Assembly (NCBI GenBank): GCA_020721865.1
Contig: DYLW01000003.1
Location: forward strand, 3,319-43,985
Direction: 5' to 3'
Origin: Leptospira biflexa
GTDB lineage: Bacteria; Spirochaetota; Leptospiria; Turneriellales; DYLW01
Length of the DNA stretch: 40,667 nucleotides
The notes under the pieces were generated by a model. It saw only the letters and a list, made by a program, of their open reading frames with translations. It had not been told where the DNA came from and did not search any database. The translations under genes were made by a program, and so were the position numbers. Shown piece after piece: positions 8,776 through 17,340 of the stretch (position 1 is the first letter of the stretch; the number at the start of each line of letters is the position of its first letter).

Positions 8776-9885
8776 ATGAAAATCAATAAATACAACGTCA
8801 TTCCATGGGTGTTTGCTCTGGGAATTTCTCTTATGTCCGTAGCGTTTCTCTTTGCTGCAAAGAAAAATCGGGATATTCTGGTCATGACCTATAATCTGGA
8901 AAACCTGTTTGACGCGATCCACGATGAGGGAAAAAATGATTATACGTATCTGCCGCTGGAATTTAAAAAGAAAAACGCACAAATTCTGGAAGAAAAATGT
9001 CCCCAGAAGCCGTCCTGGAGAAAATCCTGTCTGGAAATGGACTGGTCAGAGAAAAGACTCACAGATAAAATTGACCGTTTGACCCGCAGTATTCTGAAAA
9101 ATTCCCAGGGAGAAGGCCCGGACATCCTGCTGGTGCAGGAAGTGGAAAACCAGAGAGTGCTTAAGATGCTGATGCAGAATCTGAACGCCCAGGAAATCCA
9201 GCATAAATATCTCCACGCAATTCTGGTGGAAGGAGAGGATGAAAGAGGCATAGACACCGGCATTCTTTCCAAACTGCCGCTGTACCGGGAGGACAATAAC
9301 GACTCGCAAAATCCCATACTGCATAAACTGCGGCTGGATAATAATCTCACACGTGGCATTCTGCAGGCGGATTTTCTTCTCCCCTCCGGAGAAAAAATAT
9401 CTGTTCTGAATTTCCATTTCCCTTCCCAGATGAATCCCTGGAAAGACCGGGTAAAAGGTCTGGAAGCCATGAACCGGATAGCGGAGGAAATCCTGGAGAA
9501 AAACCCCCGGAGTCTCATTATTGCTGGTGGGGATAGTAATGTCATCACAAAGGAACTTCCCCGGACACGGGAGATTACAAAAGACCACTGGGTGGTTTCC
9601 GCTGACTATAAAATCCGCATGGAAAAAAAAGTGGGCGGTACCCATAACTATCATGGAGAATGGTCCATGCTGGATCTCTTCTTTTTCCACCGCCGATGGA
9701 TGGACTCCTCCGGAGATGCTTCCTATATTCCGGATGGGAAATCCTTTGCCGTGGCCACTGCCTGCAAACTCCAGAAAGTGAAAAACAAAAAAGGACAAAT
9801 CACACCGAATAGATATTCCTATCCGGACTACTCCGGTGTTTCTGACCACTTTCCGGTGAAATTCATCCTCAAAGCAAAAAACTGA
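8776..9885 (+). CDS. Endonuclease/exonuclease/phosphatase (EEP, DNase I-like) family protein, copy 2
   Basis: A 369-residue EEP-superfamily protein, paralogous to the gene directly upstream. Matching landmarks are MTYNLENLFD, LVQEVEN, GILSKLPL, NFHFPSQM, AGGDSNVI, GTHNYHGEWSMLD and SDHFPVKF, so the active site appears complete. An N-terminal hydrophobic stretch (IPWVFALGISLMSVAFLFAA) predicts export. GAGGAG at 8764-8769 sets the ATG at 8776. It is the last gene of the seven-gene plus-strand cluster and ends 10 bases before a tRNA gene on the other strand; I see no terminator hairpin between them. The two EEP copies have diverged in the loops between motifs, which may mean different substrates. 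Confidence 0.85.
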   Translation: MKINKYNVIPWVFALGISLMSVAFLFAAKKNRDILVMTYNLENLFDAIHDEGKNDYTYLPLEFKKKNAQILEEKCPQKPSWRKSCLEMDWSEKRLTDKIDRLTRSILKNSQGEGPDILLVQEVENQRVLKMLMQNLNAQEIQHKYLHAILVEGEDERGIDTGILSKLPLYREDNNDSQNPILHKLRLDNNLTRGILQADFLLPSGEKISVLNFHFPSQMNPWKDRVKGLEAMNRIAEEILEKNPRSLIIAGGDSNVITKELPRTREITKDHWVVSADYKIRMEKKVGGTHNYHGEWSMLDLFFFHRRWMDSSGDASYIPDGKSFAVATACKLQKVKNKKGQITPNRYSYPDYSGVSDHFPVKFILKAKN

Positions 9886-9895
9886 AGTGGATATT

Positions 9896-9967
9896 CGTCC
9901 CTGGCAGGAATCGAACCTGCGCACCTGGCTCCGGAGGCCAGTGCTCTATCCACTGAGCTACAGGGAC
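9896..9967 (-). tRNA. tRNA-Arg (anticodon CCG)
   Basis: Read on the minus strand, the sequence folds as a full cloverleaf. The 7-bp acceptor stem GTCCCTG/CAGGGAC is followed by discriminator G. The D arm is GCTC...GAGC, the anticodon stem CTGGC/GCCAG has loop CTCCGGA, and the T arm is GCAGG/CCTGC with TTCGATT. The anticodon is CCG, decoding CGG (Arg), a codon that is common in the neighbouring genes. The 3' CCA is not encoded. Confidence 0.96.
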
Positions 9968-10083
9968 TTTCCGGTATTTTCTATAACGCAGACATGCGGT
10001 CAACGAGTTTAATGGGGAAAGATATGCCGGCCCCAATGAGCTGTTCTCCCAAAATGCACAAGGAACGGATTATCATTGATATT

Positions 10084-11145
10084 TTAGCGGGGCTGTACCT
10101 GAGAAAGGCCGGACATATCCGTGTTTACGGATGCGGATATTTTCCGGATGGCGTCTCTGCTTTGCTTTAAAAATCCCATATTGACAAAACCATGGATCAC
10201 ATCCGGATAAAGATAATACTGCACTCTCACTCCGGCATCCCGGAGTTTATTTGCATAGGCCACACCCTGGTCTCTTAATGGATCAAATCCCGCCCCGATG
10301 ATAATGGCGGGTGGCAGATTGGTAAAATTTTTTGAGAGGATGGGACTGGCCAGAGGGGAAATCTGGTCTTCTTTATGGGGGACATACAGGGAGCGTAGCC
10401 ACATTAGTTTATCCAGAGTCAGAAAATATCCTTCTCCATACCGGGCATACGAGGGGCTCATCTGGCTGCCGGTGAGATCCACAGCGGGATAGATTAGAAT
10501 CTGAAGGGAAATTTGGGGGCCTTTTTTATCTCTGGCTAAGTGAGTGACCACTGCGGCCAGATTTCCACCCGCACTGTCCCCGGCCACAATCAGACGATCC
10601 GGATCTCCCCCAATCTGGTGGATATGCTCGGAAACCCATAAAAAGGAATTATAGGCGTCCTCCACCGCAGCGGGAAAGGGATTTTCCGGAGCCAGACGAT
10701 AATCCACGGAAACCACAATCGCCCTGGATTCCCGCACCAGTCTCCGGCACACGTTATCATGGGTATCCAGATTGCCCTGCAGGAAGCCTCCGCCATGGTA
10801 AAAAACTATCACCGGTGGCAGGGAATCCAGATGACCCAGGGGGGGAACCGGACGCGGGTAGTAGATTCGCAGGGGAATTCGGGTCTGGTTTTGGTCTGCC
10901 ATAATATTATCAATATGATACACTTTGGGTTTTCTGATCTGGGATTTAATAATGCCTTTATTGATCCTTCTGCGTACTTCCTGGGGTTCCAGTTCATGAT
11001 AGGCGGGAGAATACAGGTTGATGGCTTTTAAAATGAGTGCGATTTTCCAGTCCAGGTGCTCACGGCTGGCACGGGCAGGCAGAATCTGGAAAACAAAGAT
11101 GGTAATGGCGGAAAGAAAAACAAATATGCCCAGATATTTTTTCAT
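10084..11145 (-). CDS. Alpha/beta hydrolase, HSL-type (family IV) esterase
   Basis: A 353-residue carboxylesterase/lipase of the hormone-sensitive-lipase class. Motifs are the oxyanion loop FYHGGGFLQG, the nucleophile elbow GDSAGG, the acidic residue in DPLRDQG and the His in VIHGFVNMG, so the catalytic triad is complete. An N-terminal hydrophobic segment (KKYLGIFVFLSAITIFVFQI) suggests it is exported or membrane-anchored. I place the start at 11145 because a GGAGG lies just upstream on the minus strand; the open frame extends 17 codons further without a ribosome site. It faces the glycosyltransferase gene across a 165-base divergent gap in which I could not find a convincing promoter. The natural ester substrate is unknown. 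Confidence 0.88.
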   Translation of the reverse strand: MKKYLGIFVFLSAITIFVFQILPARASREHLDWKIALILKAINLYSPAYHELEPQEVRRRINKGIIKSQIRKPKVYHIDNIMADQNQTRIPLRIYYPRPVPPLGHLDSLPPVIVFYHGGGFLQGNLDTHDNVCRRLVRESRAIVVSVDYRLAPENPFPAAVEDAYNSFLWVSEHIHQIGGDPDRLIVAGDSAGGNLAAVVTHLARDKKGPQISLQILIYPAVDLTGSQMSPSYARYGEGYFLTLDKLMWLRSLYVPHKEDQISPLASPILSKNFTNLPPAIIIGAGFDPLRDQGVAYANKLRDAGVRVQYYLYPDVIHGFVNMGFLKQSRDAIRKISASVNTDMSGLSQVQPR

Positions 11146-11310
11146 GAAAACCTCCGGTGAATGAAGATTGTGGGGTATTCTGATTCCTGATGTCAATGAG
11201 TTTATTTTTTAATGGCCTAATAATGTGACATAATTTTTTAGGATAACCGCTTGCTTTACGGATAATCCTTGACGTCGTATCTGAAAATATGGTAATGACT
11301 GGAGGCAACT

Positions 11311-12858
11311 ATGGAGATAATACTCGGATTTTTGGTACTTGTGTACCTGGTGGATATCATGGCGCTCTTTTATTTTGGGCTCCATTGCTATATCATGGTG
11401 TATTTATTCAAAAAAAACGGATCATCCTGCCATTCCGGCTCATGCTCCATTGATCTGTCCCAAAAGCCCAAACGGGAATGGCCGGTGGTTACGGTACAAC
11501 TTCCCGTCTTCAATGAGTATTATGTTCTGGAGAGGCTTCTGGATTCCATCATCAGGATGGATTACCCCAAAAATAAAATGGAAATCCAGCTTCTGGATGA
11601 TTCCACGGATGAAAGTGCCCAGTTGGGTATGAAGAAAGTAGCAGAATTAAAAAAGAAAGGTTATGATATAAAATACATACACCGGGAAAACCGCAAAGAC
11701 CATAAAGCCGGTGCTCTCCGGGAAGCCATGGACGTAGCGAAGGGCGATTATCTGGCCATCTTTGATGCGGATTTTATTCCGGCAGAAGATTTTCTGAAAA
11801 AATCCATTCCCTTCTTTATGGAAGATCCCAAGATCGGGATGGTGCAAACCCGATGGGGGCACATTAACGGAGATTATTCCATGCTTACCAAAGCCCAGAA
11901 ACTGGGAATTGACGCTCACTTTATTATTGAACAGGTGGGCCGGAATGGCTCTGATCTCTGGATGAATTTCAACGGTACTGCCGGAGTCTGGAGAAAAGAA
12001 ACCATCTATGATGCAGGGAACTGGTCAGGAGACACCTTGACAGAAGATTTTGACCTTTCCTACCGGGCGGAACTTTCTGATAAAGGCTGGAAATTCAAAT
12101 ATCTGGCCGATGTGGTGAATCCTGCGGAATTGCCGGCCACCATCAGTGCCTATAAAACCCAGCAGTTCCGGTGGTGTAAAGGTTCCATCCAAACAGCCGT
12201 TAAACTGATCCCCACCATTTTCCGGGCCAATCGGAGCTGGAAGATCAAAGCGGAAGCCATTACCCACCTGACCAACTATTCCGTTCATCCTTTGATGGTT
12301 GTGAATATTCTGGTAACTTTACCGCTTCTTGCTTTCCACGAATTGTTCCTCCAGATGTCCACCGCCATGCTCTTTGGTATAGCTGTTTTCTTTTCTGTGG
12401 GGACATTTGGACCCATGGCTTTGTATGGAGCCAGCCAGTACCACCTGAACCAGAAAGGCTGGTGGAAAACTTTTTTCATGCTTCCCATTCTGATGATGAT
12501 TGGAACCGGAATAGCGGTCAGCAATACAAAGGCTTTTATAGAAGCCATCATCGGCAAGAAAAGCAGCTTTGTGCGTACTCCCAAACTCCGGCTGGAAACC
12601 AGCAAGGACAAGGTGGACGAGCGTAACAAGTACAATGAACTAAAAATAGACAAAACCGCTATTCTGGAGTTTTTGATGGCTGTTTATGTAACCTTTACCA
12701 TTTATGTTTCCATTGAAGTGGGTAAATTCCTGGTGTTGCCTTTCCTAATTATTTATGCCCTGGGCTTTTACTATGTGAGTTTTGCCACTGTGTGGGAAGG
12801 TGTTAAAGTGTATCTACAAAGCAGAGAGACCATGCCAGCCCGGCAGGTAATTAAGTAA
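11311..12858 (+). CDS. Processive family-2 glycosyltransferase, cellulose-synthase-like
   Basis: A 515-residue integral-membrane glycosyltransferase of the BcsA/CslA-like GT2 group. The order is a first membrane helix (residues ~3-32), then a cytosolic GT-A domain with [24 protein letters not shown] (metal-binding DxD), TEDFDLSYR (catalytic TED) and QQFRWCKG (QxxRW, typical of processive polymer synthases). Several C-terminal membrane helices follow (~325-400 and ~445-495). It should extend a beta-linked polysaccharide from a nucleotide sugar at the inner membrane; glucan and mannan are both possible. GGAGG precedes the ATG. rplS follows after 20 bases. No partner such as BcsB or a PilZ protein is visible nearby. 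Confidence 0.88.
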   Translation: MEIILGFLVLVYLVDIMALFYFGLHCYIMVYLFKKNGSSCHSGSCSIDLSQKPKREWPVVTVQLPVFNEYYVLERLLDSIIRMDYPKNKMEIQLLDDSTDESAQLGMKKVAELKKKGYDIKYIHRENRKDHKAGALREAMDVAKGDYLAIFDADFIPAEDFLKKSIPFFMEDPKIGMVQTRWGHINGDYSMLTKAQKLGIDAHFIIEQVGRNGSDLWMNFNGTAGVWRKETIYDAGNWSGDTLTEDFDLSYRAELSDKGWKFKYLADVVNPAELPATISAYKTQQFRWCKGSIQTAVKLIPTIFRANRSWKIKAEAITHLTNYSVHPLMVVNILVTLPLLAFHELFLQMSTAMLFGIAVFFSVGTFGPMALYGASQYHLNQKGWWKTFFMLPILMMIGTGIAVSNTKAFIEAIIGKKSSFVRTPKLRLETSKDKVDERNKYNELKIDKTAILEFLMAVYVTFTIYVSIEVGKFLVLPFLIIYALGFYYVSFATVWEGVKVYLQSRETMPARQVIK

Positions 12859-12878
12859 TAATAATAACGGAGAAACCT

Positions 12879-13328
12879 ATGTTGCAGCCAGATTTAGAAA
12901 AAGTACATTTTGAATCCATATCCCGACCTGTTAATTTCAGCATCGGCGATGTTGTCAAAGTTCATTATAAAATCAAAGAAGGGGACAAAGAGCGTATACA
13001 GGTATATGAAGGCACCGTAATTGCCATAAATAATGCCGGTGCCGGAAAGTCCTTCACTGTGAGAAGAATCAGTTTTGATGTTGGGGTGGAGAGGGTGTTT
13101 CCTCTTTATACTCCCATGATTGACAAAGTTGAAAAAGTCCGCAGCAACAAAGTGAGAAGAGCCAAACTGTATTTTCTGAGAGATAAAATTGGCAAACATG
13201 CACGCTTGAAAGAAATGAAGAAAACACCCAAAAAAGATATGGTGTATGAGCGTGCAGTAGCATACCAGAAAGAAAAAGCGGAAAAGGTGAAACCGGAGCC
13301 GGTGGAAGCCACTCCTGCACAACCGTAA
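12879..13328 (+). CDS. rplS: 50S ribosomal protein L19
   Basis: Ribosomal protein L19, a 50S subunit component at the 30S-50S interface. The family core is clear: [53 protein letters not shown] and [21 protein letters not shown]. At 149 residues it is about 30 longer than the usual 115-120. The extra is a Lys/Pro/Glu-rich C-terminal tail (from about residue 110, ending VEATPAQP). It lies between the glycosyltransferase and rnhB; rplS beside rnhB is a common bacterial order. An AGGAG-like site (ACGGAGAAACC) precedes the ATG. Confidence 0.96.
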   Translation: MLQPDLEKVHFESISRPVNFSIGDVVKVHYKIKEGDKERIQVYEGTVIAINNAGAGKSFTVRRISFDVGVERVFPLYTPMIDKVEKVRSNKVRRAKLYFLRDKIGKHARLKEMKKTPKKDMVYERAVAYQKEKAEKVKPEPVEATPAQP

Positions 13329-13421
13329 TTTCTTACTTTTCTGAACGTCCATTTCCAATGCGAAAATCTACTGGAAAGTTTCCGGGATAAAAATCCGGAG
13401 ATTTTCCACAGTTTTCTTTCC

Positions 13422-14027
13422 ATGGATGAAGTGGGAAGGGGAAGTGTCTTTGGTCCGGTGGCAGTGGGGAGTGTGCTCATTCTTCCGGAGGATCAGAAAA
13501 ATATTATGGATCCTCTCTGGCGGGAGAAGAATTCCTGGCTTTCCATGGTGGATGATTCCAAAAAGTTGTCTATACAAAAACGGGAATTTTTATACCCCAG
13601 AATCCTGAACACATTTAAAACTCATGTGAGCTTTGTTTCGGCATCCCGCATCGACCAAAATAATATCAATGAAGCCATCCGGATGGGAGTATACCGGAAT
13701 TTTCGTTATCTGGAAAGAAAATATCCCAACGCTGTAGAGGCAATTGTCCTGGATGGAAATTACCGCTTTTCCTATGAAGAAGAGCTGCTGCGTCCCATGC
13801 CTGCCATCCTGAGTGTGGTGAAGGGGGACCAGAAGTGCCTCTCTGTGGCTCTGGCTTCCATTGTTGCCAAAGTGAAACGGGATGCACTCATCAGAAAAAT
13901 GGCAGTGCGGTTTCCCGGTTATGGCTTGGAAAAAAATGCTGGATATGGAACAAAGGGGCATTTAAACGCCATCCGGGAGAAAGGACTCCTTCCTTACCAT
14001 AGAAAAACCTTTTTGAAAAATATTTGA
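13422..14027 (+). CDS. rnhB: Ribonuclease HII (start uncertain, probably upstream)
   Basis: Ribonuclease HII removes ribonucleotides embedded in DNA and RNA from RNA-DNA hybrids. The family signature DEVGRGSVFGPVAVGSV is at the very N-terminus and is followed by DDSKKLS, VKGDQKCLSVALASIVAKV and GYGTKGHLNAIREKG; all catalytic acids appear present. With the only ATG available (13422) the protein has 201 residues and its first catalytic Asp is residue 2, lacking the first beta-strand of the fold. The frame stays open upstream to the rplS stop and encodes a plausible strand (IFHSFLSMDEVGRG), but it has no ATG, GTG or TTG. CTG at 13341 or 13371 or ATT at 13401 are candidate starts. No ribosome binding site precedes the ATG. 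Confidence 0.9.
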   Translation: MDEVGRGSVFGPVAVGSVLILPEDQKNIMDPLWREKNSWLSMVDDSKKLSIQKREFLYPRILNTFKTHVSFVSASRIDQNNINEAIRMGVYRNFRYLERKYPNAVEAIVLDGNYRFSYEEELLRPMPAILSVVKGDQKCLSVALASIVAKVKRDALIRKMAVRFPGYGLEKNAGYGTKGHLNAIREKGLLPYHRKTFLKNI

Positions 14028-14078
14028 TTCTCCGGAAATAATGGATGGTCAATTTACGGAAAAATTGAACATTGCCCC

Positions 14079-15479
14079 ATGCCGGATTCTGTTAATTACA
14101 ATTATATATATATCACACGGGAAAATAAGGATAGGGTAGTCCGGATATTCCAGTACCTCATCAAAAGAAAACGGGCACGGTGGCTCAGGCTGATTTTGGA
14201 GCATATCCACGCAGCATCCTTAGCGGATATCTGGGAGTTCTTTGATGATATTGAAAAAGACATCATTATTTCCATGCTGGATGTGGAAAACAGTGCGGAC
14301 CTTCTTTCTGAGCTGGAAAAACATGAACGGATTGAGATATTAGAGCAGAAAAATTATAAATGGCTCGCAGAACGGGTGGAGGAGCTGGATCCTGATGATG
14401 CTGTGGATATTTTAAAGGATTTGCAGGATGATGATGCCCAACATGTATTAAAACATTTTGATCTGGAGTATTCACAGAAAATCAAAGAGCTGATGCAGTA
14501 TCCGGAGGAAACCGCTGGTGCTTTAATGAGTTCTGATTTTATCACCGCCTATGCGTCCGCAACTGTGGATAGTATAATCAAATCGTTTCAAAAAGTGGCA
14601 AAAGAAGATGATCTGGAGGATTACCATTTTGTTTATGTGGTGGATAAAAAAAATCAGCTCATGGGGTATATTCCCATTCGCAAACTGATCCTGGAATCCC
14701 CCAAAAAAAAGGCAAAGGATATCATGAAGGAAGTGGATATTGCCGTCCACCACCGGATGGACCAGGAAGAGGTGGCCCGCATATTCCGGGACTATAATCT
14801 TCTGGCTCTTCCGGTAGTGGACGATGACGGCATTCTTGTGGGGAAGATTACCATTGATGATGTGGTGGACGTTATAGAAAGAGAAGCTTCGGAGGACGCA
14901 TACCGTCTGGTGGGTTTGAACAAACAGGAGAGAATATCCAATAGTATCATTACTTCCTTCCGGCACCGGTTTCCCTGGATGATGATCAATTTGCTCACCA
15001 CCTCGCTTGGTGCTATTGTGGTGGGATTATTCCAGGGGGTTCTGGAGCAGTATGTATTACTGGCTGTCTTTATGCCGATGGTTGCTGCATTGGGAGGGGC
15101 CACCGGAAACCAGATGGTTACCATGATTGTGAGAGGACTGGCCATTGGGGAGCTCCACTTCCGCCAAGTTCGATGGATCCTCTTCCGGGAGATTATTGCC
15201 GTGGCAGCCGGGGCTTTGGTCATTGGGCTGCTGGTGGCAATGGGGACGCTTTTTTTCCAGAAGGGGATAAGTCTGGGGCTTGTGGTTGCTCTGGCTCTTC
15301 TTCTGAATATGGTTTTTGCCACCATAGTGGGGGCAGGGATTCCGCTGGCACTACGCTTTTTCAAACAGGATCCGGCTTTTGGCTCTTCCATTTTGGTATC
15401 TGCCAGTACGGATATTCTGGGGTTTTTCATTTTTTTATGGTTGGCCGGGCATATTTTACTGGATCATGGCATTTCCTGA
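14079..15479 (+). CDS. mgtE: Magnesium transporter MgtE
   Basis: A 466-residue MgtE-type Mg2+ channel of the inner membrane. The order is an N-terminal helical superfamily domain (residues ~15-130, with ELDPDDAVDIL and PEETAGALMS), two CBS domains (~135-265, for example VVDKKNQLMGYIPIRKL and DDDGILVGKITIDDVVDVI), and five membrane helices from ~300 to the end (FPWMMINLLTTSLGAIVVGLF; MVAALGGATGNQ pore region). The family closes when cytosolic Mg2+ binds the N and CBS domains. The gap after rnhB is only 51 bases, too short for an M-box riboswitch. Its end overlaps the next gene by 14 bases. Confidence 0.95.
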   Translation: MPDSVNYNYIYITRENKDRVVRIFQYLIKRKRARWLRLILEHIHAASLADIWEFFDDIEKDIIISMLDVENSADLLSELEKHERIEILEQKNYKWLAERVEELDPDDAVDILKDLQDDDAQHVLKHFDLEYSQKIKELMQYPEETAGALMSSDFITAYASATVDSIIKSFQKVAKEDDLEDYHFVYVVDKKNQLMGYIPIRKLILESPKKKAKDIMKEVDIAVHHRMDQEEVARIFRDYNLLALPVVDDDGILVGKITIDDVVDVIEREASEDAYRLVGLNKQERISNSIITSFRHRFPWMMINLLTTSLGAIVVGLFQGVLEQYVLLAVFMPMVAALGGATGNQMVTMIVRGLAIGELHFRQVRWILFREIIAVAAGALVIGLLVAMGTLFFQKGISLGLVVALALLLNMVFATIVGAGIPLALRFFKQDPAFGSSILVSASTDILGFFIFLWLAGHILLDHGIS

Positions 15480-16266
15480 CGGGCATTATAAGGCATCCCT
15501 TGTATTTTTTTCCCTGACACTGGAGCAGCGGGAGGAAATCCGGAGATATCTGGAGGTTTCCCACTTACGGAAGATTATACATTCCTATGAAAATTCTGGT
15601 AAAATGGACACCGGGAAGTTGGCATCTCTTTACACCATCGCGGCCAAAGAACTGAAGGTACTTCGTCCATCCGGAAAGCCATCTCTGTTTGCGTGGGGGT
15701 ATTTTTGGCTTCATATTCTTCTTTTCATCATTTTCCTGCCGGCGGATATATCCAACGTTCGAAATTTGAATTTTTCATCGCAAATCACTGCTTTTATATA
15801 TGTTTTTTATGCACTGTTCGGATCGTTTTTTATCTGGCAGAAATCCATCGCATACTGGAAGTGGATGTTCCGTATTCCAGTGTTTTATTTCCCCGGTGTG
15901 GTTCATGCGTCCGCCAGTTTTCTTTTCCTGATTTATCTGGTGGGATCATTGGATTTGGATGTGCATACCGGGGGGATGAGGCCACAGTTTTTTATCCTGG
16001 CATTTATATTTGGTCCCATCTTTGAGGAGCTGCTATTCCGGGATATTCTCTACCGTGCATTTTTATTGGCCAGAAGTTCTTTCCTATCCATTGTAATCCC
16101 ATCGGTTTTATTTTCCCTGGTCCATCTGAGCGGTTTTCATCTTTGGGAATTTCTGGTATATTTTCTTGCAGGGATTATCCTTGCATCCATTCGCTGGCAG
16201 AGCGGGGGATTATTTTTCCCCATTCTTGTTCACTCCGCTTCCAATCTGTTTTTTCTGCTTCTCTGA
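15466..16266 (+). CDS. CPBP-family intramembrane metalloprotease
   Basis: A 266-residue membrane protein with a C-terminal CPBP (CaaX protease/bacteriocin-processing, Abi) domain. Key motifs are FEELLFRDILYRAF (EExxxR), LFSLVHLSGF (second-motif His) and LVHSASNL (third-motif His). Several hydrophobic helices lie between residues ~65 and 266. The family comprises glutamic-type intramembrane proteases; the substrate here is unknown. I place the start at ATG 15466, overlapping the mgtE end by 14 bases, because earlier in-frame codons lie deep within mgtE. Its 3' end overlaps the convergent patatin gene by 57 bases. Confidence 0.82.
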   Translation: MAFPDGHYKASLVFFSLTLEQREEIRRYLEVSHLRKIIHSYENSGKMDTGKLASLYTIAAKELKVLRPSGKPSLFAWGYFWLHILLFIIFLPADISNVRNLNFSSQITAFIYVFYALFGSFFIWQKSIAYWKWMFRIPVFYFPGVVHASASFLFLIYLVGSLDLDVHTGGMRPQFFILAFIFGPIFEELLFRDILYRAFLLARSSFLSIVIPSVLFSLVHLSGFHLWEFLVYFLAGIILASIRWQSGGLFFPILVHSASNLFFLLL

Positions 16267-17220
16267 AAAATCCCGGAAAAATTTTATTCCATCCTGGTAT
16301 CCAATTTCTATGGAAGCGATTATTTTTTCTTTTTTGAAATCATAGCTCTGTATCGGAAGATGGTCTTTGGGGTGGATTACATGAATACGGGGCAGTTTTT
16401 TATCCAGGCGGGAGGGCTTGAAAAAATCAATCAGCTTGCGGGATGTACGGTATGCAAATTCAACCATCCGGGAATCCGAACCCCGTACAATCAGTTTGTT
16501 CATCTGGTTCTGGGCAATATAGTACTTTTCTTCTTCTTTCAGGGATTCTCTGGATAAATAGAGGACTTCATCCAGTTCCTTCTTAAAGAAAATATTCACA
16601 GCCCGAACAAGCACCTCTGAAAACTGGGAATATTTTTGGGGGGTATTGGCCGTCGATGTCATGTGGATAATAAAAATGTGATCCAGATTCCGGTGGAGGA
16701 GGGGCAGTAGCGGAGTATTCATCAGAATTCCCCCATCCACGTACTGCTTCTTCCCGATGTCCACCGGCGGGAATACCCCGGGAATGGCGGAAGTGGCCAG
16801 CAAAGCCCGCAATAAAATATCGTTGGAGCTGAATCTTCGGGAAGAGAAATATTCCAGCTTACCGGTCTGGAGACAGGCGGCAGTCAGAATCAGCTCCGTC
16901 CGGGCTTTTTTAAGACCACGGTAATCCAGATGCCGGGATAAAAATTTTTTCTGGAAATCATTTTTAAGCAGAGAAATATTGGATGCAAAGAAAAAATTTT
17001 TCAATGGGGATATATTCAGAAGATCAAACCGGTCAACCCTTTTCCATTCTTCCTCCAGTTCGGCAATGAGACCCATGGCCGTCATGTATCCATTCAAACC
17101 ACCAATGGAGGTGCCGGAAATAAGATCAAAGGATAACCCGGATTCTGATGCCGCTTTTATCACTCCTGTCTGGTAGGAGCCCAATGCCCCTCCGCCGGAA
17201 AGAACCAAACCATATCTCAT
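16210..17220 (-). CDS. Patatin-like phospholipase
   Basis: A 336-residue patatin/RssA-type acyl hydrolase expected to deacylate phospholipids or other lipids using a Ser-Asp dyad. Visible elements are the oxyanion loop LVLSGGGALGSYQTGV at the N-terminus, the nucleophile motif GTSIGG, and the DGGILMNTP motif holding the catalytic Asp. No signal peptide is seen. I start it at ATG 17220, two residues before the conserved first strand. The frame is open 12 more codons to a TTG, and there is no clear ribosome site for either. The C-terminal ~19 codons are antisense to the end of the CPBP protease gene. Confidence 0.88.
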   Translation of the reverse strand: MRYGLVLSGGGALGSYQTGVIKAASESGLSFDLISGTSIGGLNGYMTAMGLIAELEEEWKRVDRFDLLNISPLKNFFFASNISLLKNDFQKKFLSRHLDYRGLKKARTELILTAACLQTGKLEYFSSRRFSSNDILLRALLATSAIPGVFPPVDIGKKQYVDGGILMNTPLLPLLHRNLDHIFIIHMTSTANTPQKYSQFSEVLVRAVNIFFKKELDEVLYLSRESLKEEEKYYIAQNQMNKLIVRGSDSRMVEFAYRTSRKLIDFFKPSRLDKKLPRIHVIHPKDHLPIQSYDFKKEKIIASIEIGYQDGIKFFRDFSEKQKKQIGSGVNKNGEK

Positions 17221-17340
17221 ATATGACTTTTCATGCGGAGGTTTTTTTATCGTCAAGTTAAAAATGTAGATTGCGGTTTTTTTAAAATAGAAAAGTACTT
17301 GACTTTCTCACACATAGAACGGTGGTTACTATGACCAATT

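Noticed and set aside
9980..10003. TTGACC/TATAGA promoter for tRNA-Arg (minus strand)
   Set aside because: The spacer is only 12 bases, too short for a normal sigma-70 promoter.
11269..11298. TTGACG ... TAATGA promoter for the glycosyltransferase gene
   Set aside because: Transcription would begin at about 11305, past the GGAGG ribosome site at 11301-11305, so it cannot serve this start codon.
14028..14078. M-box magnesium riboswitch before mgtE
   Set aside because: Only 51 bases separate rnhB and mgtE, far too short, and no matching stems are seen.
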